A stretch of 64,000 nucleotides of DNA from Prostheceraeus crozeri (lineage: Eukaryota; Platyhelminthes; Polycladida; Euryleptidae). Made by a program: the position numbers and the translations under genes. This document shows, piece after piece, positions 1 through 9,278 of the stretch. The stretch is from the NCBI GenBank assembly GCA_907163375.1, contig CAJQUW010007968.1:1-64000 (forward strand), given 5' to 3'. The stretch's first letter is position 1; every line of letters starts with the position of its first letter. The notes under the pieces are model-generated. The model was not told where the DNA came from. It ran no database searches and worked only from the letters and a program-made list of their open reading frames with translations.

Positions 1-375
1 GTTTCTCTATTGTTGGTCGCCTTTAGTTGCTTTTTCTCTATTGATGATTGCCTTTAGTTGCTTTTTCTCTATTGATGATTGGCTTTAGTTGCTTTTTCTC
101 TATTGATGATTGCCTTTAGTTGCTTTTTCTCTATTGATGATTGACTTTAGTTGCTTTTTCTCTATTGATGGTTGCCTTTAGTTGCAGCTTCACTATTGAT
201 GATCGCCTTTAGTTGCAGTTTCTCTATTGATGGTTGCCTTTAGTTGCAGCTTCACTATTGATGATCGACTTTAGTTGCAGTTTCTCTATTGATGATTGCC
301 TTTAGTTGCAGCTTCAATATTCATGGTCGTCTTTAGTTGCAGCTTCTCTATTGATGATTGGCTTTAGATGTAGCT
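1..375. repeat. 31-bp minisatellite, about 12 copies, cut by the window edge
   Basis: A unit of about 31 bp containing TCTATTGATGATTGCC and TTTAGTTGC is repeated head to tail. The left half is homogeneous. From about 180 on, the T-run is replaced by a GCAGCTTCAC or GCAGTTTC variant and the copies diverge, as is usual at the edge of an array. The array starts before the window. Confidence 0.93.
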
Positions 376-1183
376 TTCCTGCTGATGATGCACTGAAAAG
401 TTGCGGTTTCTATTCCAGGTAGTCGTTGTTAATGTCTTTCTACTGTCGCAGGCCGCTGCTGCACACTATGATTCGATTTCGATAGTCCAATAGGTTTGAA
501 CTCTCGTACATGGCAGTTAATGTACTTGTCAAGAATTGAGCATAATTCATTAACGAAGAATCTTGTTAGAATTTTATAAAAGCTAATTATTGATCGGCCA
601 CGTACTATGAGTGTGTTTGCAATCTTTGCGTGCAATTCAACATCAAATTTCTTTCTCAAACTTATAAGATTTCCGACGTTGCACCTGTTTGATGAAGCGC
701 GCACTCTCATCTGCGAAATGCAATCACCTCTGCTCAATTTTTCTCTCTTTACTCATATGACACTCTTTATTTCTTCTACACATTCCCAGGAGAGGAGGAA
801 AGTCACGTTTCCCACACTAGGCTGGTCAGAAGCTGCATTACATTCCTCATTCACGTGTTTCTCCTCATTGGAAATTCTTCCATCATCCCCTCACACGAAG
901 AGGATTCAATGGTCAGACTAAGAATAGAAACTGATAAACGAGAGTTCGACATAAATCTTGTATCCAGGCGCCCACTACTCCACACGAATGGTTTGTTGCC
1001 ATTCTTGGTTACTGATGTAGTTTTATCGATGACGAGTGATGACATGTGCTTCGCTGTTATTCAGATTGAAGCAGGGAGTGCCTCACATTTTATGTATTAC
1101 ATGTGAACGCAGATCAGTTACAAGGAAAGCCGCTTCAAGAGGGTTAGCCAGTTTCAATGGACTGCCGTATTCTCTCTAATGGA
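376..1183. other. no gene recognised
   Basis: Mixed-composition DNA with short open frames on both strands. The longest (855-1106, plus, 83 codons) has no recognisable domain and no convincing splice borders. I see nothing else to call here. Confidence 0.5.
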
Positions 1184-1191
1184 GTCCCAGG

Positions 1192-2303
1192 TTAAGATGA
1201 GTGATCCTATCCGAAACCCTACCCGAACCCGAACCCGACATGCTCCGAAACACGAACCCGAATGCTCGGGTTCGGGTCGGGTTCGGGTAGAGCAACTAAG
1301 AAATTGGGTCAGATCGGGTAGGATTATCTCTTTCATCTAAAACCCGAAAAAACCCGAACTCGAGTTTTTTCGGGTTGAATCATACAAATTGGAAAAATGT
1401 TCAGAACTTTAAAAATTATTTTATGTTGAGTTAGTACTGTTTCATGTGTACCTGTAGTTTAATGAAGGTTTTCATGAAATTGTGGTTTATCACATTATTC
1501 TCATTGTGAATTATTGATCTAATAAAATACTTTGCGCCACATATTTTGCTTCTAAAACAACGAAAGATCATTATCAAATTGATTGAATCTGTTCTTGTGA
1601 TCTCTAAAGGCCTCATTCTCATAATGACATGTAGATCGTGGCTCGCAGGATGGACGGAAAGAAATGAAATTTAATTTAAGATAAGCTTTACATAGGAACG
1701 GAAGCTTAATCATAATAAAATCATCATCAAAGCTCATCATATATTATGTAATTCAAATCTTAGCATCTATCTGCAGAATTATGCTGTTACATGTAGTGAT
1801 GCAGTTAAGCTGCTCGGACCTTGACCTCTTCATTAACATTGAGAGTCAAAGAGTCTCAATCAGAGTTTTGAAGGAGTATGCTGCAACACCTATAATATAT
1901 CGCGAAAAAGTCGATTTTTTTGTAAAGATTCCGAATGTTGTCATGTGTTGTAGGTTATATTAATTTCGTGGGTTATTATACTACGTATTTAGTATTTGTT
2001 TGAATACTTTATTAGCCTAGAGAAAATAATATACTAAATACTGCGTATTTTAATAAAATACTAAAATAATACTACCAAGAAGTTAGACTAACGCCCGGTA
2101 TCACATTACGATCAAGCATTAGCTTTATATATAGAAATGTTTCTGAGTTTTCGAATATAATCGGGTCGGGTCGGGTTGTGGAACTTTTTGTCGGGTTCGG
2201 ATCAGACATTTGTACCCGAGACGACATCGGGTTCGGGTCGGGTTGAAATTTTGTTCGACTCGGGTATCCAAATTTTTGGAACCCGACCCAACGCTCATCC
2301 TTA
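1192..2303. mobile_element. non-autonomous hAT-like DNA transposon with CCCGAA-rich arms
   Basis: The 8-bp sequence GTCCCAGG stands directly outside both ends (1184-1191 and 2304-2311), as expected for a hAT target duplication. The ends are imperfect inverted repeats: TTAAGATGAGTG on the left and, read inward from the right, TAAGGATGAGCG. Each arm continues into degenerate CCCGAA/TTCGGG repeats (about 1210-1370 and 2157-2295) in opposite orientation. The middle is AT-rich and has no transposase, so the element is non-autonomous. Family assignment rests on the 8-bp duplication and TIR form, not on protein. Confidence 0.75.
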
Positions 2304-2539
2304 GTCCCAGGGCAATTTCATTTGTTATGAAATGATTTTGGTGGACTTATATTGGAGTGAGCTTCTATGAGACAATGGGCCTGTACTGTATTTCTAACTT
2401 GGGACTGGCTATAGATACTAATTCAACATATCAGAAAATGTTATTCATGAGAATCTTAAATAAAAATCAAAAACAGTCTAATTAGTCAAAGCATTTACCG
2501 CCTGTATTTGCCCAGTGTATGTTGTCATCCTATAGAACG

Positions 2540-2960
2540 GTAAATTCCACATGGAAATCTCAAGAAGTACCTCTGATATCTACAATTCCATAATAAATAT
2601 CCGCAATTTTTGACATTTAAACAGTTCTGATGGTCATAGATTCTGAGAATCCTGTAAAATCTGAAGTACTTACGAAACTAGTACCTGGTTGCTTCTTTAT
2701 AGCATTGCATGAGTTATGTAGATATCTTAAATGCCCGAACACGCAACGTGAAGGCCACTGAAATCTAACGAGTTCGAATGCTATGATGAAGCAATCTCAT
2801 GCACTAGTTGCGTAGAGAATTTTATTTGCCGACGTGCTATGATGATCAAGGACAGATTGTGATTGACATGTCTATGATGATCAAGAATATTTGAATAGAA
2901 CTTCAGCCTGACCAATATTGTAAATATCTGTTCTCAGATCTAGTACATGCTAAGCCGTTC
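2540..2960 (-). repeat. dispersed repeat, inverted copy of 38812-39195
   Basis: Read on the minus strand, this block matches 38812-39195 over most of its length with substitutions and small indels. Shared landmarks include ACATGTC near TATGATCATC, the segment GAACTCGTTAGAT, and a terminal portion with TATGGAATTGTAGATATCA. The terminal 100 bp occurs a third time at 41395-41500. No coding capacity is seen; it is probably a non-autonomous element. Confidence 0.7.
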
Positions 2961-3053
2961 AAAACTCGCTCATACTATTCATAGATAGCGTTTCTTCCTG
3001 TGCATTGGAGGAAATATTATTTCCCGCGCGGGCAATTATCTGCTTTACGTAAT

Positions 3054-3195
3054 GGATAGAGGATGGCTATGCGATTCTCTGGGATATAGAAAGGGAAATT
3101 ATTTGCTGAATCCAGAGGGCTTTAGCCCGAGGGATGTATCAAATATTTTCACAAGCTACATGTATGTCAGAGAATCGTATAGCTATCCTCTATCC
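3054..3195. repeat. short inverted-repeat (foldback) element, host of a hAT insertion
   Basis: GGATAGAGGAT at 3054 and its continuation to about 3083 reappear inverted at 3168-3195, with about 28 bp of near-perfect pairing around a 85-bp loop. The right arm ends exactly where the next hAT MITE begins, so that MITE landed at its edge. Confidence 0.7.
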
Positions 3196-3673
3196 CAGGG
3201 GTTCCCAACTTGGGGTACGCTAAGGATTTTTGAGAGGTACGCATAATGTGGGATATTTGTTATAATTCATTTTTATTTTGATAGCCTTCCTGTTCATGGA
3301 TCAGTTGAACTGCTAACTTTGTGCGCATTCCGTATTGTCATCATCTGGTCTTGAAGCAACCGTTGCTAATTAGCGACCACCAACTCGACCACATACTTAT
3401 GCGAATCTGAAGTCTCTACCATAGTAATGATTAAAGGCAAACAATGAACTCGTCTGATGTTTGTAGCATGACTTTCACTGTGCTTGTGTTACGTCTAGTT
3501 AAATTTTTGTGTTATTAAATTGCGAATTTCGTTTATTTCTACGCGTAATTAAAATTTAGTTTGACTGAATTCTTGCTATTTTCATATGCATAGGTGAGGA
3601 TACGCGGAAAAATGAAAAAATCCTATGATTTTCTCACTTGGGGTACGCAGCATGAAGAGGTTGGGAACCACTG
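3196..3673. mobile_element. hAT-type MITE with exact 8-bp target duplication
   Basis: The ends are CAGGGGTTCCCAAC on the left and, read inward from the right, CAGTGGTTCCCAACC, a typical hAT TIR. The next bases (TTGGGGTACGC on both sides) are also shared. CTCTATCC flanks both ends (3188-3195 and 3674-3681) without mismatch. It is 478 bp long with no transposase frame, so it is non-autonomous. The exact duplication suggests a fairly recent insertion. Confidence 0.9.
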
Positions 3674-3739
3674 CTCTATCCTTTATAAAGTATGCCAGAT
3701 TATTTGAACCAAAGATATCCGCGATAGAATTCCCTTCTA

Positions 3740-4142
3740 CACTGTAAACCGTAGACCGACAATTATCCTGCAAAATTACTGACAAAATCAACCGACGATT
3801 GTCACCTCCAATATCCTGCGATATCCGACGAATTTGTAGGCTCTCCACCGACATCGAAGCAGATGCTTTGTATGGAAATTAACTAAACAACAACTGTTGA
3901 ATATTAATTGATTTTTTCGATTAGTGATTGCTTGACTTTTGGGCAATCTGTATTATTGTGTGGCAAAACCATGATTTATTTTGGCATAAATTTAAGCTAT
4001 AATTCATTGCTATTCATTTTGTCGCTTTTTGTCAGATATTGTAGGTGTTCAGTGGCAATCATCCTACAAGAACTAACAATGACCGACAAAACAGATTTTG
4101 TAGGATAAATGTCTGTCAATTGTCAGTCAACGGTTTACATTG
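3740..4142. mobile_element. Tc1/mariner-type MITE with TA target site
   Basis: The inverted ends CACTGTAAACCGT and CAATGTAAACCGT are each bordered by TA (3738-3739 and 4143-4144), the usual Tc1/mariner target. The similarity between the arms runs inward about 50 bp with indels (shared GACAATT and ATCCT.CAAAA). It is 403 bp long with no transposase. The flanks 3682-3737 and 4165-4240 pair with each other (AAAGT.TGCCAGATTAT and TCCCTTCTA), so this MITE was inserted into an older foldback. Confidence 0.8.
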
Positions 4143-4244
4143 TACCAGGATTTTCCCTTGGAACAAATTTTATCAAATATAGAAGGGATTCTGAAATGCG
4201 ATTCTACAACTGTATATAATCTGGCACACTTTGTAGGTGAAACC

Positions 4245-6412
4245 GGGGATGTCTATGAAACATAGAAAGTGCTAGGGATTTCCAACTCTCAATCCGTAGG
4301 ATTTAGCTTAGGCCGGTTTGAAAATACAGATTGCAGAATTTTCATTAAATATGTTGAGATTGTCTATGTTGTTGCATTGTTGTAAATTGTTCCAATCAGA
4401 AATGAAAAAACAGAGACATGTGGATTAACGTCATTCCTATCATTGATTAAGAGAAAACAACAAAAACTATGAATATTTGTGCACGACAATGGTCTTACAG
4501 TACGCCAAAGAATTGAATAAGAAGTGGACATCTGATAACCATGCAATCTATTATATTTCGATTCTTGCATTCACAACACTACAGATATTCTGCGTGGAAT
4601 ATATGTTTAGTCACGAAAAATTCCAATCTAACTGAATATCAACTGAACATCAGAATCAAATCGGAATCAAATTCCTGACGAATTATTTGAATTTAAAGAA
4701 ATTTACAATTGTGTGTGAAATGCTAATTGTGATTTCTTATCATTCATGCAAGAAATACGCCTTTAGCTGAACGAGCATCCTATCGATTTCATTTGCAGAG
4801 AATGTCGCGTTTAATATCACCGTCATGCTTGTTGATGAAGGCTTCAAATAGTCTTGTTTCAAGCCTTTTCATATTTGACAGCTGAAAGGATACCCGGCGA
4901 CATGACTTTTCTCAATTCCACCCACAATGCGTGGCTAGCATATATTAGAATGATTATCACATTTGGGAAATGTGCTATACTTTATGAAAACTATAAATGC
5001 CGTATTATCAAATTGATCAAATTATTGGCTGAATTAATCCAACAGGATTGAAGGAAGATCCAAAAATCCGTTTAGAATTAATTGAGCTGTTTGAAATTGA
5101 ATTCAATGGGGCAGGTATAGTGCATCACTTGCTTTGAAATCATCGAAATTGTATAAATAAATGAACGTTGTTTATACTTGGAAGCACATTAGGTACGGAG
5201 CGTTTCTTCCATGTGGTCGAGTTGTCATTTGCCACTTTCATTCTTCTTCGTGCTGAGTGTTTAGCAAGAATGCAGAGTGTACCTTTTTTAAAAGTCTTAG
5301 GTTTGACCCGACCAAGATTTGAACCAAGGTCCACCGAGCGCAGAGCTACCACAAGGCCACAGCGCCGGTATACAGCAAACAATGAATATTGCTAAATGAT
5401 TTTTTCTTCCATTTCCACATCCGACTACATTGACGGAAACATTGAAAGCTTCCAAAATATGAGATAGGAATTAGAGACATTAGAAATTTGCAAAACTATG
5501 TATTTTTAAGTTCTCCTAGACAAGTTGTGGTGTGTGATGAGATGGAGATTTTGTCATCTCTTAGATGATGCAGAAAACACATTATTGGATATGCTGGTGA
5601 CTCGCGTAAAAAAACAGTCCGCAGTATTCTAGCAATGATGGTAAAGCCTTTCTTTTCGAAAACCCATGCGTGCATTTGTTATACGTCTCTAACCAGTATT
5701 TTCACTGACTTCAAAATTGATCAAGCAAATTTTAGTGAATGCTATTGATACTATGAAGTCTCTGGTGGATATCCATACTTTATCTTAAGACAGATAATTA
5801 TGTAGCAAATCGAACTCTCTCTTCGTCAGTTCAGAAGGATCACAGAAGCTCGAAGAACTTCTCAGTGAAACACATTGCCGAACCTCAGCTACGCCCAACC
5901 ATCTATTGTTTTATCTCGTTCACGGATTGAAGTTTATTAGAAGCAATTGGCTTACATCAACTGATCATAAATTCAGCTGCACAATCCCAAAAAGTTTGGG
6001 AAAGTTTTCAAATTCGTGACTGCTTCTTGGCCGGCTATTGCTGATCTATAACAGAGAGGAGTGAGGGAGAAGTCATCGTCAATTCGTCCAACAGAATTAT
6101 GCACTGATACTTTCCATCCCGTTCGAAAGGAAAGTGAAAATTTGTGTTCTTCAGGTGCTTGACAATATATCTGATAATTGTAATGATACATCTGCATTTA
6201 TATCATCCTCTTGGAATTCGGGAACAATTGAACGACGGCAGTGTAACTGCTCATAATCATATCCAGTTGATTGATGAAGCAAAGTTTCCTATAACTCAGG
6301 AAAGCCGTATGCCCAGAAACCTAATTCGCCAGAAAACCGGTCTGCGTTAAATCCTACGGATTGAGAGTTGGAAATCCCTAAAACTTTCTATGCCTCATCG
6401 ATGTCCATGATC
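4245..6412. repeat. 2.2-kb block bounded by about 75-bp inverted repeats
   Basis: 4250-4325 and 6325-6410 are inverted copies; both contain CTCAATCCGTAGGATTTA and GGGATTTCCAACTC. The interior holds a SINE (5145-5385) and otherwise no recognisable gene. It could be a non-autonomous DNA transposon with the SINE inside it, or two independent copies of one small repeat. I cannot identify a target duplication. Confidence 0.5.
5145..5385 (-). repeat. tRNA-derived SINE
   Basis: Read on the minus strand, the head (about 5375 down to 5305) has a pol III A box (TGGCCTTGTGG) and, about 35 bp later, a B box (GGTTCAAATCT), the layout of a tRNA-like promoter. The body continues to about 5145 with no coding potential. 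There is no anticodon-arm symmetry or full cloverleaf, so it is not a tRNA gene. It is a single copy in this window. Confidence 0.75.
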
Positions 6413-6438
6413 AATCTGATCCTATATCCTATAACTTT

Positions 6439-6482
6439 CAAGCAGTAGATGAAATTCAATTTTGCATTTCATCTACTGCTTG
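6439..6482. repeat. perfect 16-bp hairpin
   Basis: CAAGCAGTAGATGAAA is followed after 12 bases by its exact reverse complement. An alternative stem, AACTTTCAAGCA with TGCTTGAAAGTT, extends outward. It is probably the core of a small foldback element. Confidence 0.7.
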
Positions 6483-6618
6483 CTTGAAAGTTCATCTACT
6501 GATGTAATATCTTATCACATGGATAAATATAGATATCTGGATTAATAGGTAGTTTATACACTTTTTCGTCTACTTTATATTAACATGGGGACATAGGCAA
6601 TGGAGGAATAGAAATATT

Positions 6619-6715
6619 GATAAACCACTATTTTTTTCGGAGTAAACCAAGACATCTACTCGTGCTTTGCACTCGTAGATGATCATTGGTTCACTCCTCA
6701 AAACAGTGGTTTATC
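6619..6715. repeat. foldback MITE with internal CTACGAGTGC palindrome
   Basis: GATAAACCACT at 6619 pairs with AGTGGTTTATC at 6705-6715. Inside, GGAGTAAACCAA pairs with TTGGTTCACTCC, and CATCTACTCGTGC pairs with GCACTCGTAGATG. The whole 97 bp can fold into one stem with small bulges. Confidence 0.75.
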
Positions 6716-6898
6716 ATATACTATGGGGCATGAAGAACCAATTAAAAGCTTCGATTTACTCATGTGACTGATTCTAACCCAATGATACAGACGTTGGCAG
6801 GTGCATCTAAGTGCAAATGCGTGCGATTTATGTGCCGTTATTGTGCATTGCATGTAGCTTAATTTCCATTCTAGAGGTTTTATTGCTGTCAATTACTA

Positions 6899-7310
6899 TG
6901 GTGTAGACCCTTCCGACATCGAGTTCAAGAACAGAGACAGAAAAAGCACCCTTAGTGAACATAATTTAACAGTACATTCCGATGAAGTGATGACCATTAA
7001 TAATTTCAACTGCACCATCATGGATAAGCAAAGAACAGCGATTACAACTAAGATGGCCGAAGCACGCTGTATTGCGTTGAACATGCCAAAAATAAACCGT
7101 CGTCATGAACTGATCTGATGAGTTCCCATTACACAGCAGGCAGTATATAATACTTTTGTAATCTCACAAGAACCGCCAGCACCCTTGACACTGTCCACAG
7201 GACGAAACGCGTCGGGTTTTTATTGTCATTTACAAAATAAACACTACGTGTCGAAACAAAGGGAGAGACCGTTTTTCTTTTTGAAACATGACTACTCTAA
7301 ATGAAAACCA
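6899..7310 (+). mobile_element. 3' end of a Penelope-like element (GIY-YIG part and tail)
   Basis: Nearly identical to 33930-34340 of the PLE copy further right. The encoded segment matches the second half of its GIY-YIG-type endonuclease (RDRKSTLSEHN, MAEARCIALNMPK), followed by the PLE tail with CGAAACGCGTCGGG. A short stretch present in the other copy is missing near 6930. The element is truncated here to its 3' portion. Confidence 0.85.
7182..7216 (+). ncRNA. degenerate hammerhead-ribozyme-like motif in PLE tail
   Basis: CTGTCCACAGGACGAAACGC gives a helix-II-like hairpin (TCC-ACA-GGA) followed by CGAAAC and GCGTC. The upstream core expected as CUGAUGA reads CTTGACA, so cleavage is unlikely. 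PLEs are known to carry hammerhead motifs in their ends. Other copies are at 34229-34263 (plus) and 30033-30067 (minus). Confidence 0.45.
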
Positions 7311-8485
7311 TTAATTTTCTAGAAAGTACTTTTAAAAATGACCTTTAAAACTGACTTCACAGGAAGCCAATTTTGCCCAAATTTTTACTGAAACTTCAAC
7401 ATCCATGCAAACTAAAAGTCACAAAAAACTGAACTTCTGACTTATTTTAGGAGATATAACTTTGTGGCCTCCCCCTGATCCTGATAGGGTTAACATCATG
7501 TAAATGCAACATAGTTTGAGAGCGTCTGTACGTGTTCTTTAAACAGTTACATGTAGAGAAATGATTTCTGTCAACTTATACATGCAGCTCAAAACCCACT
7601 TTGTCTCAGATAAAGTTTCCTGAATCATGTATTCTAGCCTGCATGAATTTTGTAGGCATTATGTGTTCCTCAGCCTATCTTTTATATGATTATTTCCAGC
7701 TCTTGAATGATTTCACTACATGGGATTGTTTATACAACATGAGGAGCTGAGAGGTGCAATTACTAATGGATTTCAATGCAAGTTGACAGATGAACGCTTG
7801 ACAGTGGATCGTGGATAATTGTTAGATAAGCGATGAATTTTGATTGACGTAGCAGGATCACTGAAATGAAAAATTGATGACAAGTTCGGCGAGTTCATTG
7901 TTCCAGACTCTAATCTGTCAGTTCCGGTCATCAATGTAAACTCAAAAGATTTGAATTGAAGCTATAGTGGAGAGAGTTCTCAGTTGACGTCGCAACAATT
8001 CCCAACAAGTGAAGAAGTAAATCTTACTTCAGTGAATCACTTTAAACCTAATTGCTCCCGTGGGGGGGAGGGTTCTCTGAGCGGAAGCTGTTTCAATATT
8101 TTAACCACAGGAGCCGCATGAAAATCTTCACGGAAACATTTTTTCGGCATTTTGGATTTTCACCTCTATTGATGAGAATCAGCTTCAAGTTGATTTGCAA
8201 CTTCTGTAGTTTGCCCGTACAGGAAATATGGTCGAGTATTATGCTGAATGATAGTACTGATACTTTTTACCTCGTCATGATGACTAATATACATGCTACT
8301 TATAAACATGAAATTTTAAGAAAATGATTGTTTGAATTCTACAATGCTATTATTGTAGCAATTACCCGTTTAAAATGCAAAATCGACAGCATCACCAGAG
8401 TTTTTCTTAAAATAGGTTCTATGGCAATTTTCATGAAATTCTGTCGACTATTTTAGATAGAATTTCGAAATTTAAGAATAGTTAT

Positions 8486-8635
8486 TTACGCAACTCATGC
8501 AGAGATATTTATCTGAATTGCTTTCTTCGAGGTCAACATATCTATTCACGAGACCGAAGGGCGAGGCCATAGAATGTTGATCGAGGAGAAAGTAAAAGAT
8601 GGATATCTTTGCACGAGTTGTGTAGGTAATTTTAT
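8486..8635. repeat. foldback repeat with CGAGACCGAAGGGCGAGG core
   Basis: TTACGCAACTCATGCAGAGA at the left end is an imperfect inverted copy of the right end (TTTGCACGAGTTGTGTAGGTAA). The family recurs at 28608-28757 (inverted, part of the duplication), 13290-13330 and 38560-38665, in each case as a pair or half of such ends. Confidence 0.65.
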
Positions 8636-8881
8636 TTTTCACCGATATCATGACCATTATGACTAATCTAATTCTATGGTGAAATAATAAGCGGGTTTTA
8701 CATAATTCAATCGAATATATATATATCTTTCAGTTTGTGTCCTGTATCACTACATGTGGAATTGATAAAGATAAACTCGAAACCGGTCTTCCACGAACAA
8801 GATAGACATTTTTTTGATTTCGCACAAGGTTGGATTATAGTTGGTGCGGCGTGGGAGCTTGGGAATACTCTTCTGAGTACT

Positions 8882-8882
<1 letters not shown>

Positions 8883-8954
<72 letters not shown>
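8883..8954. repeat. (TA)n microsatellite
   Basis: About 36 uninterrupted TA units directly abut the LINE tail. Slippage has probably lengthened the tract. Confidence 0.98.
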
Positions 8955-8958
<4 letters not shown>

Positions 8959-9278
8959 AGAATAGAATAGAAAAGTGTTTTATTCAATCAAATGAAAATC
9001 AAAAGGTACCATACATAGTTCAACATTGATGCAAATATATGTTAAATACATTCATAAGAAGACATGCAGTGACATGTGAACACCATAGATTGGTTTCATA
9101 ATTTTTCATTGAGAAAGTTTGCTTAAAAGACAAGCCATAAAAGGAAAAAAAGATGATTTCATTTTTGCGGTTCTACAAAGAGGTATGCATGGAAGATTTG
9201 AATACATAAGACGTTTAGGTATCAAACGATGAACACAATGACTAACACTAGATTCTGCATTTAAATAAAGTCTTTTGC

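Larger units (their letters stand above)
7133..8720. repeat. left arm of a large inverted duplication (partner 28500-30120)
   Basis: Read in reverse complement, 28500-30120 follows this block almost base for base, from CCATTACACAGCAGGC at 7133 through to AAGCGGGTTTTACATAA near 8700. Differences are scattered substitutions plus small indels (for example at the G-run near 8065 and next to 8685). The homology resumes at 13160-13305, across the LINE-bearing insertion. No gene of its own is seen. Confidence 0.9.

Noticed and set aside
855-1106. 83-codon frame as a host exon
   Set aside because: No domain, no convincing acceptor or donor in the right places; overlaps another frame on the opposite strand.
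1154-1336. Frame rich in Arg-Val from the CCCGAA arms
   Set aside because: It is translated simple repeat inside the hAT-like element.
5300-5380. Functional tRNA gene
   Set aside because: A and B boxes are present but the stems do not form a full cloverleaf and a SINE body follows.
5140-5395. Overlapping frames on both strands
   Set aside because: They coincide with the SINE; no domain.
8052-8327. 91-codon frame also present at 28913-29122
   Set aside because: Same reason: duplicated non-coding DNA with changes that alter the frame length.
8735-8965. 76-codon frame ending in a Tyr-Ile repeat
   Set aside because: Half of it is the (TA)n microsatellite; the rest has no domain. The same applies to 12994-13263.
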